Assembly (NCBI RefSeq): GCF_002855515.1
Contig: NZ_PKRP01000006.1
Span: forward strand, 186,001 to 250,000
DNA length: 64,000 nucleotides
Reading direction: 5' to 3'
Source: Rhizobium sp. TH135
GTDB taxonomy: Bacteria > Pseudomonadota > Alphaproteobacteria > Rhizobiales > Rhizobiaceae
Shown: in pieces, positions 35,039 to 43,656 of the stretch
Numbering within the stretch: the first letter of the stretch is position 1
Layout: every line of letters begins with the position of its first letter
The notes under the pieces: generated by a model
What the model was told of the DNA's origin: nothing
What the model saw: only the letters and a program-made list of their open reading frames with translations
The model's database searches: none
Position numbers and translations under genes: made by a program

Positions 35039-35455
35039 ATGGCGATGGAGAATGCGACGCATCTGGCCGGGGTTCGCTCGGAAATGTACGAGCGGAAGTG
35101 GGAGCGCTTCTATGTCCGCCGGCCTGCCAAGGTCATGTCGGTCCGACCAGGGCTCACCGGCATCACGATCCGCAGTTGTGAGGTGGTCGACATCTCACAA
35201 GGTGGCGCGGCCATCGAGCTGACGACGGCGATCGGTCTTTCCTCTCATTATTATCTGCAGATCGTCGGCCTTGCCGATCGGATCGGCTGTGCTGAGGCCT
35301 ATCGAAACGGCAACCGCGTCGGGGTCAAGTTCATCGCGCCGATCTCGGAACACATGCTGCACCGGATCGTTCGCGCCGACTTCATGCTGGGCGAAGCCGT
35401 CAATACACCGCTCAAGCCGTTCCAGAACGGCAACGGCGCACGCCTCGGTCGCTGA
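35039..35455 (+). CDS. PilZ domain-containing protein (c-di-GMP receptor)
   Basis: A protein of 138 residues with both canonical motifs: RxxxR in ERFYVRRPAKV and DxSxxG in VVDISQGGAAI, so it should bind cyclic di-GMP. No other domain is attached. It probably adjusts motility, cellulose or polysaccharide export through a partner not seen here. ATG 35039 follows GGGAGAG. Confidence 0.85.
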   Translation: MAMENATHLAGVRSEMYERKWERFYVRRPAKVMSVRPGLTGITIRSCEVVDISQGGAAIELTTAIGLSSHYYLQIVGLADRIGCAEAYRNGNRVGVKFIAPISEHMLHRIVRADFMLGEAVNTPLKPFQNGNGARLGR

Positions 35456-35564
35456 GCAAACCTCTGCCGATCGAGGTCCAATCCCGGCGGATCCGGCCTT
35501 GCGTCGGAAGCTGTGCTTCTTATTGTGAGCGGATCGACATCGATCTCCCGGAACCCGCTTCGCA

Positions 35565-36677
35565 ATGACCGCATTTTCCCGCTTCACGCCGCTTGCCGCC
35601 TCCCTTCCCGCAACCGTGCCATTTGTCGGCCCCGAAGCCATCGAGCGGCAACGCGGCCTTGCGGTGCGCGCCCGGATCGGCGCCAATGAAAGTGGTTTTG
35701 GCCCGGCGCCCTCGGTTCTTTCGACCATCGCCGAAAAGTCGGGCGAGATCTGGAAATACAACGATCCGGAAAACCATGCCTTGAAGGGCGCGCTTGCGGC
35801 CCATTTGGGTCTCACGCCCCAGAACTTCGTCATCGGCGAAGGCATCGACGACCTGCTCGGTCTTATCGTGCGGCTTGTCATCGAGCCCGGCATGCCCGTC
35901 GTTACCTCGCTCGGTGCCTACCCGACCTTCAACTTCCATGTGAACGGGTTTGGCGGGCGTCTTGTGACCGCGCCTTATCGCGACGGTCGCGAGGATCTCG
36001 ACGCGCTTCTGGCGCTGGTGCGTCAGGAGGATGCGCCGCTGGTCTACTTCGCCAATCCGGATAATCCGATGGGCAGTTGGTGGGATGTGGGCAGCATCAT
36101 CGCCTTCGCGCGCGCCCTGCCCCCGACCACTCTTCTCATCCTCGACGAGGCCTATAGCGAAACGGCACCTGAAGGTTCGATCCCGGCCGCAGATGCGCTG
36201 ATCGATCTGCCGAACGTCATCCGCACCCGCACATTTTCAAAGGCTTACGGTCTGGCGGGCGCTCGCGTCGGCTATGGCATCGGCACGCCGGGCACAGTCT
36301 CGGCCTTCGACAAGATCCGCAATCATTTCGGCATGCCGCGCCTCTCGACGGAAGCCGCCCTCGCCGCCCTTGCCGATCAAGCCTATCTCACCGACGTGGT
36401 CGGACGGATCAAAGCTGCACGCGACCGCATCTCGACAATCGCCAAGACAAACGGTCTGACGCCCCTGCCTTCGGCCACCAATTTCGTCGCCATTGATGCG
36501 GGGCGCGACGGCGTCTTTGCCCGCGCCATCGTCGACGGGTTGATGGAGCACGGCGTCTTCATCCGCATGCCGGGGGTGGCGCCGCTCAATCGTTGCATCC
36601 GCGTCTCCACCGGCCTGCCCGCCGATCTCGACCTGTTCGAAGAGGCGCTACCGAAAGTGCTGGCTTCGCTCCGCTGA
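35565..36677 (+). CDS. PLP-dependent aminotransferase, HisC-like
   Basis: A protein of 370 residues of fold-type I. It has GANESGFGP near the N-terminus, the PLP-binding pattern YFANPDNPMGSWW and ILDEAYSE, the Schiff-base lysine in TFSKAYGLAGARVGYG, and the substrate Arg near NRCIRVSTGLPADLDLF. This is the histidinol-phosphate/aromatic aminotransferase branch. It is not next to other histidine genes, so the substrate may be different. The start at 35565 lacks a clear SD. Confidence 0.88.
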   Translation: MTAFSRFTPLAASLPATVPFVGPEAIERQRGLAVRARIGANESGFGPAPSVLSTIAEKSGEIWKYNDPENHALKGALAAHLGLTPQNFVIGEGIDDLLGLIVRLVIEPGMPVVTSLGAYPTFNFHVNGFGGRLVTAPYRDGREDLDALLALVRQEDAPLVYFANPDNPMGSWWDVGSIIAFARALPPTTLLILDEAYSETAPEGSIPAADALIDLPNVIRTRTFSKAYGLAGARVGYGIGTPGTVSAFDKIRNHFGMPRLSTEAALAALADQAYLTDVVGRIKAARDRISTIAKTNGLTPLPSATNFVAIDAGRDGVFARAIVDGLMEHGVFIRMPGVAPLNRCIRVSTGLPADLDLFEEALPKVLASLR

Positions 36678-36693
36678 GCATTCCGCAATGAAA

Positions 36694-36731
36694 AAGACCG
36701 CGCCGGCCTTGTTCCTGCCGGTCGCGGTCTT
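36694..36731 (-). terminator. Rho-independent terminator (leftward)
   Basis: Stem AAGACCGCG/CGCGGTCTT with inner pairing CCGGC/GCCGG, followed on the minus strand by TTTTTC. It lies downstream of the Sel1 gene and convergent to the aminotransferase. Confidence 0.75.
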
Positions 36732-36828
36732 GAAAAGTGTTGGCCCTGGCCCCGTCCAAAGGTCCCCGCCACGTTCCCCACTGGGTTGTTGTTGTGGATT
36801 CTCCTGCCGCGGTCGCGGCCGGAATTGG

Positions 36829-37095
36829 TCAGTGCATGGTCATCCATTCGCGGGCGGCACGAAGCGCCTCGGCGAGTTGGACCTTGCTCATGGTCTGGGC
36901 GAGATCGGCGCGCAGCTCGGCGGCGCGGTCACAGCCCTTGATCGCAGCGATGTTCAGCCACTTATGGGCCGAGACGAGATCAATCGGGCAACCGCGGCCG
37001 GTCGCATACATCAGGCCCATGTCGCGGAAGACGTCGGCCCGGGTTTCGCCACCCATCGTGGCATTTTCGGAATTGTGCATTTCAAAGCGTGCCAT
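36829..37095 (-). CDS. Sel1-repeat-containing small protein
   Basis: A protein of 88 residues. RADVFRDMGLMYATGRGCPIDLVSAHKWLNIAAIKG is one clear Sel1-type repeat (protein-protein contact fold), followed by a helical C-terminus. No signal peptide. Partner unknown. The 509-base stretch downstream of its start, 37096-37604, is AT-richer and contains no gene that can be supported. Confidence 0.78.
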   Translation of the reverse strand: MARFEMHNSENATMGGETRADVFRDMGLMYATGRGCPIDLVSAHKWLNIAAIKGCDRAAELRADLAQTMSKVQLAEALRAAREWMTMH

Positions 37096-37604
37096 TGGTT
37101 TTGTCCCTGTTTGCCTAGTTTCTCAGTCGTCCCTGTTTTCCCTTGCGGGCCCTTCCGGAACGGCGCCGGATCTTTGTCCGGTCATTCTCGCTTCGGTCGG
37201 GTTTGGCGGGGTTTTTCCCTGCTCGTTTGATGGGTTCACTATGCCAAACGGTCTTCAAAACTCGCTTAAAATGCATCCTTAATTTGCTGAAAACAAAGTA
37301 CAAAAGCTTCGTAAACTTCGGATTCCGTTAAGTATTACTCCCCCTGCAACCCAAGGATTTCGAGACAAAATTTACGAAAGTTTCACGCTGTGAAATCAAC
37401 CGAATTTTCACCACGTTTTCCGAAGCGATTTTGGGAAAGTGCTGAAATTGCGGTGTCCGGCGACTTTCCACGGCTCCGTTTTCGAGCCGGATTGCATTTT
37501 ACCTTTACGTGTGCGTAAGATAATTCTTAACCGTTGGCCGGATGCGGAGAGGACCGTTTACGACTGCGGGAGAGGATCATCATCTCGGGAGGAGAGATCA
37601 GACC

Positions 37605-37940
37605 ATGCGTTCCATCATCATTGCGGCAGCACTCGCGCTTTCGGCCTTCACGGCACAGGCCGCCGAACCCATCGAAGGCAACTGGAAGACAGCGTCGGGT
37701 GCCACGGCACAGATCGCGCCTTGCGGCGGTTCCTTCTGCGTGACGCTGAAGAGCGGCCAGCATAATGGCAAGCAGATCGGCAAGATGGCCGGCAGCGGCG
37801 ACAGCTACAAGGGCGAGATCACCGACCCTGAAACCGACAAGACCTATTCCGGCTCCGGCTCCGTCTCCGGCAACTCGCTGAAGATGAAGGGCTGCGTCAT
37901 GGCGGTGCTCTGCAAGAGCCAGACCTGGACGCGCCTCTGA
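37605..37940 (+). CDS. DUF2147-like small exported protein
   Basis: A protein of 111 residues. Signal peptide MRSIIIAAALALSAFTAQAA, then EGNWKTASGATAQIAPCGGSFCVTLKSGQHNGKQIG and SGSVSGNSLKMKGCVMAVLCKSQTWTR, the pattern of DUF2147 (uncharacterised periplasmic domain). Four cysteines follow the signal peptide and could pair. ATG 37605 follows GGGAGGAGA. Confidence 0.82.
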   Translation: MRSIIIAAALALSAFTAQAAEPIEGNWKTASGATAQIAPCGGSFCVTLKSGQHNGKQIGKMAGSGDSYKGEITDPETDKTYSGSGSVSGNSLKMKGCVMAVLCKSQTWTRL

Positions 37941-37964
37941 GGCCATCGGCATTCAAAATACAAA

Positions 37965-37992
37965 AGGGGCGCCGGCTGCAACTGGCGCCCCT
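37965..37992 (-). terminator. Rho-independent terminator between DUF2147 and VOC genes
   Basis: Stem AGGGGCGCC/GGCGCCCCT with a ten-base loop; the minus strand continues TTTTGTATTTTG. It may serve both convergent genes. Confidence 0.75.
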
Positions 37993-38010
37993 ACTGCGTT
38001 GAGGGGCGGA

Positions 38011-38388
38011 TCAGATCGGCTGGCCGACATCGATGCGATTGCCGTCGGGATCCGCGAAGACGAAGGCCCGCAGGCCATAGTCCTTGTCCTGGAGCCGTTT
38101 GATGATCCGCAGGCCCTGCCTCTGGATCAGTTCATGTAGCGCATCGACGTTCTCGACCATCATATGCGCGACGTTGAATGCAGGCGCCTTGTGGTCCGGC
38201 TGCAAGGTCAGATGCAGTTCGGCCCCGTCCTTCTCAAGAATGATGAAGCCGACCGGATTGCCGTTTTCAAAGACGTTCTCGAAGCCGAGCACACCGATAT
38301 AGAAGTCGGTCGCGCGTTTCATGTCGGCGACGGGCAGCATGGCTGCGATCCGGCCGAAGCGGATGGATTGCTGGGCAGTGTCATTCAT
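38011..38388 (-). CDS. VOC family protein (glyoxalase/bleomycin-resistance fold)
   Basis: A soluble protein of 125 residues. The VOC fold is shown by RIAAMLPVADMKRATDFYIGVLGFENVFE, DGAELHLTLQ and FVFADPDGNRIDVGQPI. Metal-binding His/Glu positions are partly visible (HLTL; the last Asp/Glu region). Substrate unknown. ATG 38388 was preferred to the longer reading. Confidence 0.85.
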   Translation of the reverse strand: MNDTAQQSIRFGRIAAMLPVADMKRATDFYIGVLGFENVFENGNPVGFIILEKDGAELHLTLQPDHKAPAFNVAHMMVENVDALHELIQRQGLRIIKRLQDKDYGLRAFVFADPDGNRIDVGQPI

Positions 38389-38622
38389 GGCTGTCACCAC
38401 GGTTGCCGGAAGGCCAAGTCGGACGGCGGCGGTGCACCAATCGCACGGCATTTCCGGAAGGAAAGATGGCGGGGCGGTGCCCGCTGAGGTCCATTATCAC
38501 CGCAACTTCGACAAAGGGAAACGCCGATTAACCCTTCTGAATGCCAGATGAACCCTCATCTCAGACCTCATTCAGGCAGGCCTTGCTAAAACACTCTCAT
38601 CAGATCGGAAGGGAGCAAGGAC

Positions 38623-38796
38623 ATGGCCAAGCTGACACGGCGTTTCACCATCATCTCGCTGACCATGGCGCTTTTCGCCTTCATGTTCGGCCAGCTCGTC
38701 GTCCACAATCAGCCGGGCGTTCGCCACATCCCGTCATCGGGACTGGTCGCAAGCTGCGCACCGACAGGCCTCAACAGCTGCCGCCCGACCTTCTGA
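38623..38796 (+). CDS. Small membrane-anchored hypothetical protein
   Basis: A 57-residue protein. A short basic start (MAKLTRRF) precedes one membrane helix (TIISLTMALFAFMFGQLVV), and a C-terminal part of about 30 residues has two cysteines (ASCAPTGLNSCRPTF). Good RBS AAGGGAGCAAGGAC. The function is unknown. It is too short for most gene finders. Confidence 0.6.
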   Translation: MAKLTRRFTIISLTMALFAFMFGQLVVHNQPGVRHIPSSGLVASCAPTGLNSCRPTF

Positions 38797-38888
38797 CCCG
38801 AACTCTGGCGCAGGCGGCAACGGACACCGCCTTCGAAGAATCTTGATGATGCGTCGACGACGTCGTTTGCTTGTCAAGTTTCGTTTCC

Positions 38889-38894
38889 TATAAT
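38889..38894 (+). promoter_or_regulatory. TATAAT -10 box just before amn
   Basis: A perfect TATAAT lies six bases before the amn ATG, with TTTGCT about 17 bases further upstream. Transcription would start at or near the ATG, implying a leaderless or nearly leaderless mRNA; no SD is seen. Confidence 0.4.
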
Positions 38895-38899
38895 GCGCC

Positions 38900-40402
38900 A
38901 TGAACACACGAATCTTGTCCCCAGCACCCCAGAACTCCATCAGCCCCGAGCCTTATCAGCCTCAGGTCTTCACAGATGCCACTGCGGCGGTCGATGCGCT
39001 GACCGCGCTCTATGAGCGCAACACGACCTTCCTGATCGAGGCCTTTTCGGCGCTGGCCAAGGGCGGCCCGATCGAGGGCCGCTACCGGGCCTTCTATCCG
39101 CAGGTCAGCATCGAGACGACGAGCTTCGGCCATGTCGACAGCCGTCTCTCCTATGGCCACGTGACCTCGCCCGGCATCTACACCACGACGATCACCCGGC
39201 CGCAGCTCTTCCGCCACTATCTCAAGGAACAGCTGGCGCTTCTGATGCGCAATCATCAGGTGCCGATCACGGTGTCGGAATCGACAACACCGATCCCGCT
39301 GCATTTCGCCTTCGCAGAAGGCGCGCATGTCGAGGCGTCTGCCGGCGGCCTCGTCGACATGCAGCTGCGCGACATCTTCGATACGCCTGATCTCACAGTC
39401 ACCGATGACGAGATCGCCAACGGCGAATACGAGCCGCTGCCCGGCGAGCCGCATCCGCTGGCGCCGTTCACCGCGCAACGCATCGACTATTCGCTGGCAC
39501 GGCTGTCGCATTACACGGCGACGAGCGCCAACCACTTCCAGAACTTCGTGCTGTTCACGAACTACCAGTTCTATGTCGATGAATTCTGCGCCTATGCGCG
39601 CAAGCTGATGGCCGATGGCGGTGGCGAGTACACCGCCTTCGTCGAGCCCGGCAATATCCTGACGCCGGCCGGCCATACGGAACCGACGGAAGGCGTGGCA
39701 CTGGGGCGCCTGCCGCAAATGCCGGCCTATCACCTGAAAAAGAAGGGCCATGGCGGCATCACCGTCGTCAATATCGGCGTCGGCCCGTCCAACGCCAAGA
39801 CGATTACCGACCATATCGCGGTGCTTCGCCCGCATGCCTGGCTGATGCTCGGCCACTGCGCCGGGCTTCGCAACAGCCAGCGTTTGGGCGATTACGTGCT
39901 GGCGCATGCCTACATGCGCGAGGATCATGTTCTCGATGACGATCTACCGGTCTGGGTGCCGATCCCGGCGCTGTCGGAAGTGCAGCTTGCACTCGAAGAC
40001 GCGGTCGAGGAGATCACTGGCTACGAGGGCTTCGAGCTGAAGCGCATCATGCGCACCGGCACGGTCGCGACCATCGACAACCGAAACTGGGAACTGCGCG
40101 ACCAGCGCGGTCCGGTCAAGCGCCTCTCGCAGGCACGTGCCATTGCGCTCGACATGGAATCGGCGACGATCGCCGCCAACGGCTTCCGTTTCCGCGTGCC
40201 TTACGGCACCCTGCTCTGCGTCTCCGACAAGCCGCTGCATGGCGAGCTGAAGCTTCCGGGCATGGCGACGGCCTTCTACAAGACGCAGGTCAGTCAGCAT
40301 CTGCAGATCGGCATCCGGGCGCTGGAAAAGCTCGGCGCCATGCCGACCGAGGCGCTGCATTCGCGCAAGCTCCGAAGCTTCTTCGAGACGGCATTCCAAT
40401 GA
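38900..40402 (+). CDS. amn: AMP nucleosidase
   Basis: A protein of 500 residues. The N-terminal AMP nucleosidase domain (ALYERNTTFLIEAFSAL ... YPQVSIETTS) is followed by a nucleoside-phosphorylase-like catalytic domain (MLGHCAGLRNSQRLGDYVLAHAYMREDHVL, AIALDMESATIAANGFR, SDKPLHGELKLPG). It splits AMP to adenine and ribose 5-phosphate and helps set the adenylate pool. The length is that of the family. The immediate upstream TATAAT raises the chance of leaderless translation. Confidence 0.94.
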   Translation: MNTRILSPAPQNSISPEPYQPQVFTDATAAVDALTALYERNTTFLIEAFSALAKGGPIEGRYRAFYPQVSIETTSFGHVDSRLSYGHVTSPGIYTTTITRPQLFRHYLKEQLALLMRNHQVPITVSESTTPIPLHFAFAEGAHVEASAGGLVDMQLRDIFDTPDLTVTDDEIANGEYEPLPGEPHPLAPFTAQRIDYSLARLSHYTATSANHFQNFVLFTNYQFYVDEFCAYARKLMADGGGEYTAFVEPGNILTPAGHTEPTEGVALGRLPQMPAYHLKKKGHGGITVVNIGVGPSNAKTITDHIAVLRPHAWLMLGHCAGLRNSQRLGDYVLAHAYMREDHVLDDDLPVWVPIPALSEVQLALEDAVEEITGYEGFELKRIMRTGTVATIDNRNWELRDQRGPVKRLSQARAIALDMESATIAANGFRFRVPYGTLLCVSDKPLHGELKLPGMATAFYKTQVSQHLQIGIRALEKLGAMPTEALHSRKLRSFFETAFQ

Positions 40403-40412
40403 CAAGATCAAG

Positions 40413-40434
40413 CGGGCGGCTCACAGGCCGCCCG
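40413..40434. terminator. Bidirectional terminator between amn and aldo/keto reductase
   Basis: Stem CGGGCGGC/GCCGCCCG, short loop, followed by weakly T-rich sequence (ATTTCGTTC). Located between two convergent stop codons. Confidence 0.6.
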
Positions 40435-40441
40435 ATTTCGT

Positions 40442-41545
40442 TCAGGCCCTTTGCCAGGCCGACACTTTGGAACCCCCGAAGAGAGCTTCGGAGGGCATTT
40501 TAAAGATGAAATAGGGATTGAGCAGCGGCAGCGCGCTGATCTCGTCGAGCCGCCGCAGTTGATCCGCGTCGAGGGTGATGTCGAGCGAGGCGATGTTCTG
40601 GGTCAACTGCTCCACGCGGCTGGCGCCAACGAGCACGGAGGAGACCCCCTTGCGTCCGGTGACCCAGGCGAGCGCCACTTCCGCCGGAGACCGGCCGAGT
40701 TCAGCGGCGACCTCTTTCACGACATCGACGATAGCGAAGTTGCGCTCGGTAAACAGCATGCCGCCATAGGGATTGTCGCCATTCAGGCGGCCGTCGCTTT
40801 CACCCTCGGTGCTCTTCGCACCGCTGTCGGGCAGCTCCGTGGGCCGGCCGGCATGCTCCAGCATGCCACGATCATATTTGCCGGTGAGCAGACCGAAGGC
40901 CAGCGGGCTCCAGGGCACGAGGCCCATGCCGAACTCCGCCGCGGCGGGTAAGACTTCCAGCTCGACGCCACGCTCGATCAGCGAATGGCCGTATTGCAGA
41001 CCGAGCGGGGTTGGCAGGCCATGGGCGGCCGCAAGTGTCGCCACCTTGGCGACATACCAGGCGGGCGTGTTGGAGAAGCCGTAATGCAGGATCTTTCCGG
41101 CGCGCACAGCCCGGGTCAGCGTCTCCAACACTTCTTCAGCCGGCGTCACCTGATCCCAGACATGCATCCAATACATGTCGATGTAATCGGTCTTCAGCCG
41201 CGTCAACGAGCCCTCAATGCCGAGGCGGATATTCTTGGCACCGTTGCCGGCCCAGAGCGGCGTGCCCTGGCCACGGGCAAAGCCGGACTTTGTTGCAATC
41301 ACCAGACGGTCCCGCAGACCGCTGTCGGCAACGAACCGCCCCAGCATGTCCTCGCTCTGCCCTCCGGAATAGATGTCGGCGGTATCAAGAAAATTGCCGC
41401 CTGCTGCAACATAGGTGTCGAACAGGTCTCGCGAGACCTTTTCCCCTGCACCCCAGCGCTCGGCGCCGAAGGTCATGGTGCCCAGCGCCAGAGGACTGAC
41501 GATCAGGCCCGAGCGGCCCAGCGTGCGATAATCTGTCAGGTTCAT
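40442..41545 (-). CDS. Aldo/keto reductase
   Basis: A protein of 367 residues. (beta/alpha)8-barrel with the catalytic tetrad visible: Asp in FLDTADIY, Tyr in the same segment, Lys in VIATKSGFARG and His in YWMHVWDQ. NADPH-binding region LVPWSPLAFGLLTGKYDRG. It reduces an aldehyde or ketone that is not known. A LysR gene lies divergently 98 bases away and is the likely regulator. ATG 41545 was chosen (MNLTDYRTLGRSG), since the earlier in-frame codons read into the divergent promoter. Confidence 0.88.
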   Translation of the reverse strand: MNLTDYRTLGRSGLIVSPLALGTMTFGAERWGAGEKVSRDLFDTYVAAGGNFLDTADIYSGGQSEDMLGRFVADSGLRDRLVIATKSGFARGQGTPLWAGNGAKNIRLGIEGSLTRLKTDYIDMYWMHVWDQVTPAEEVLETLTRAVRAGKILHYGFSNTPAWYVAKVATLAAAHGLPTPLGLQYGHSLIERGVELEVLPAAAEFGMGLVPWSPLAFGLLTGKYDRGMLEHAGRPTELPDSGAKSTEGESDGRLNGDNPYGGMLFTERNFAIVDVVKEVAAELGRSPAEVALAWVTGRKGVSSVLVGASRVEQLTQNIASLDITLDADQLRRLDEISALPLLNPYFIFKMPSEALFGGSKVSAWQRA

Positions 41546-41643
41546 GGGGAAGCTCCTTGGTTGGCGTCTGGAAGGAGATAGGCCGTCCGAGCCTCGAGGA
41601 TTAGCGCTTGCGTCCCGCATGCCTTTGTGAGCAGCATTCATGA

Positions 41644-42528
41644 ATGGAGCGCAATGAACTCAATGATCTTCTCGCCTTCGCGACAGTCGCCCGCGAGCGC
41701 AGCTTTACGCGGGCTGCTGCCAAGCTTGGCATATCGGCCTCGGCCCTCAGTCACGCCATGCGCAATCTGGAAGCACGGCTCGATGTCCGGCTCCTTGCAC
41801 GGACCACCCGCAGCGTCGCCCCGACCGAAGCCGGCGAGCGTCTGCTCGATACCGTCTCGCCTGCCCTTGCCAGCATCGAGGAGGGTCTGGCGTCGCTGGC
41901 ACATTGGCGGCACAGCGTGTCCGGAACCGTGCGGCTCACCGCCTCGACCTATGCCGCGCAAACCGTGCTGCTCCAGAAGCTTCCCGCCTTCCTGCTCGCC
42001 CATCCGGAGGTCAAGGTCGAGATCAATGTCGAGGATCGCCTGAGCGATATCGTCTCGGAAGGCTTCGATGCCGGCATCCGCTTTCACATGTCGGTCGACA
42101 AGGACATGATCGCCATCCCGGTCGGACCGACGCTCCGAACCGTCATCGTCGGCACGCCAGCCTATTTCGAGCGACATCCGCCACCGCGGGTCCCAGCCGA
42201 CCTGCAGGACCATGTCTGCGTCGGCTTTCGGCTGAAATCCGGCGCGGTGATGGCCTGGGATCTGGAGGAGGACGGCCGTGAATTCCGTTTCCGTCCGACC
42301 GGGCAATTCATCGCCAACGATGGCGCCCTGATGGCCGCAGCCGTTCGGGCAGGCGCAGCGCTCGGCTACATGATGGAAGAGGAAGTGGCAGAGGAGATCG
42401 CGGACGGTCGGCTGATAAAGGTGCTGGACGCGTGGTGCGTGCCCTTTCCGGGCTTGCACCTCTACCACCCCAGCCGCCGTCAATCGCCCCCTGCTCTAAG
42501 AGCGCTGATTGCGGCGCTTCGGGAGTGA
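41644..42528 (+). CDS. LysR family transcriptional regulator
   Basis: A protein of 294 residues. Winged helix-turn-helix at the N-terminus (LLAFATVARERSFTRAAAKLGISASALSHAMRNLEARLDVRLLARTTRSVAPTEAG) and a periplasmic-binding-like effector domain. It is divergent from the aldo/keto reductase gene, the usual setting for a LysR activator or repressor of its neighbour. Effector unknown. Confidence 0.9.
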   Translation: MERNELNDLLAFATVARERSFTRAAAKLGISASALSHAMRNLEARLDVRLLARTTRSVAPTEAGERLLDTVSPALASIEEGLASLAHWRHSVSGTVRLTASTYAAQTVLLQKLPAFLLAHPEVKVEINVEDRLSDIVSEGFDAGIRFHMSVDKDMIAIPVGPTLRTVIVGTPAYFERHPPPRVPADLQDHVCVGFRLKSGAVMAWDLEEDGREFRFRPTGQFIANDGALMAAAVRAGAALGYMMEEEVAEEIADGRLIKVLDAWCVPFPGLHLYHPSRRQSPPALRALIAALRE

Positions 42529-42603
42529 GCGACTAGGACCGCACCTTCTTCCAAGTCCTACTGCCTTGTTGCATATTTGGCAGCAACGAAGCCAGTCTCC
42601 GGA

Positions 42604-43563
42604 CTAGGATCGCTTAGACGGCGCCAGCAGAACCGCGATCCCGGTGCCGACGAAAGCCGAGATCAGGATGAGAAGGTGCGCATTGACGGCTGCCTTGCCG
42701 ATGATCGCCAAAGAGGAGGTCGATGACGCTGCCCCGAAGGACAGGGCGCCGGCGACGATGCCGGCGGGGTAGGTTCCGACGCCACCTGGTGCATGGACCG
42801 GCAAAACGGAGGACAGTTCGCCACCCAGCGCACCGCCGAAGCTCGCTGCCAGCGGGGTGACGTCCATGAGACGTAGCACCCAGGCCAGCACGAAGACCTT
42901 GACGCCCCAGTTTACCAAGGTCGCTCCCCAGGCACGCAGAAAGGCAGAAGGACCGGCCGGCAAGCCTCGCTCGATCTCGTCTACCAAGAGCCGGAGCCGT
43001 TCGGGCAACCGTCTCGCCAATCGCAGGATCGGGCCCTTCAAACCAAAAAGCGGCAGTGGGGCAAGGAGGAATGCCAACCAGAGCGCAACGGCCCAGGATG
43101 CACTTCCCTGCCCGAGCACGAGACCAACACCGGCAGCCGCAAGGAGTGCATGGAGGTCGAGGAGACGCATGACGAGCAAGGCAGCCGTCGCACGTGCCAG
43201 TGGCATACCGAATTCCGAGCGCATCAGAAGCGGAAAGCTCGCCTCACCGGAGCGCAGCGGCAGCATGATGTTGAGGAGATTATGGACCAGGGTCAGCTTG
43301 AGCAATCGGCGGAACTGGCCTTGGGTCTCTTTCGGAAAATAGTCCGCGACGCGCCAGCAGCGCACGGCATAGGTCATGATCAACAGCGCCAGGGCAACGA
43401 CCAGGGGCAAGATGCCGATCGCTGCCAGCTGCCGCACGAGTGTGGGTATGCCGAACGCGACATGGAGGAAGACTGCGTAGCCAAGCAGCGTCCCGCCGGT
43501 CACGAGCCACATGCGATTGCGCCGGAACCACCGCTCCTGACTGGCATCCTGATTTGATTTCAT
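42604..43563 (-). CDS. YbhN/UPF0104 lysylphosphatidylglycerol-synthase TM-region-like protein (flippase-like)
   Basis: A protein of 319 residues with about eight membrane helices. Contains LMRSEFGMPLARATAALLVMRLLDLHALL and VLPVHAPGGVGTYPAGIVAGALSFG, matching the LPG-synthase TM domain family. Members are thought to move lipids, or lipid-linked sugars, across the inner membrane. It is divergent from the GT2 gene that makes lipid-linked sugar, so a role in flipping that product is plausible. ATG 43563 preferred to GTG 43575. Confidence 0.82.
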   Translation of the reverse strand: MKSNQDASQERWFRRNRMWLVTGGTLLGYAVFLHVAFGIPTLVRQLAAIGILPLVVALALLIMTYAVRCWRVADYFPKETQGQFRRLLKLTLVHNLLNIMLPLRSGEASFPLLMRSEFGMPLARATAALLVMRLLDLHALLAAAGVGLVLGQGSASWAVALWLAFLLAPLPLFGLKGPILRLARRLPERLRLLVDEIERGLPAGPSAFLRAWGATLVNWGVKVFVLAWVLRLMDVTPLAASFGGALGGELSSVLPVHAPGGVGTYPAGIVAGALSFGAASSTSSLAIIGKAAVNAHLLILISAFVGTGIAVLLAPSKRS

Positions 43564-43656
43564 ATAGTCGTGCACCCACAGATGGTTCCGGTCGGCCTTA
43601 GCACGAAAGGGCGGGTCCGGACCACCGGCGCGACATGGAGTTTATGCGTGAGTGCG

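Noticed and set aside
37096..37604. Hidden gene in a 509-base gap
   Set aside because: Short frames here lack start signals and motifs; the AT-richer composition suggests promoter and leader sequence.
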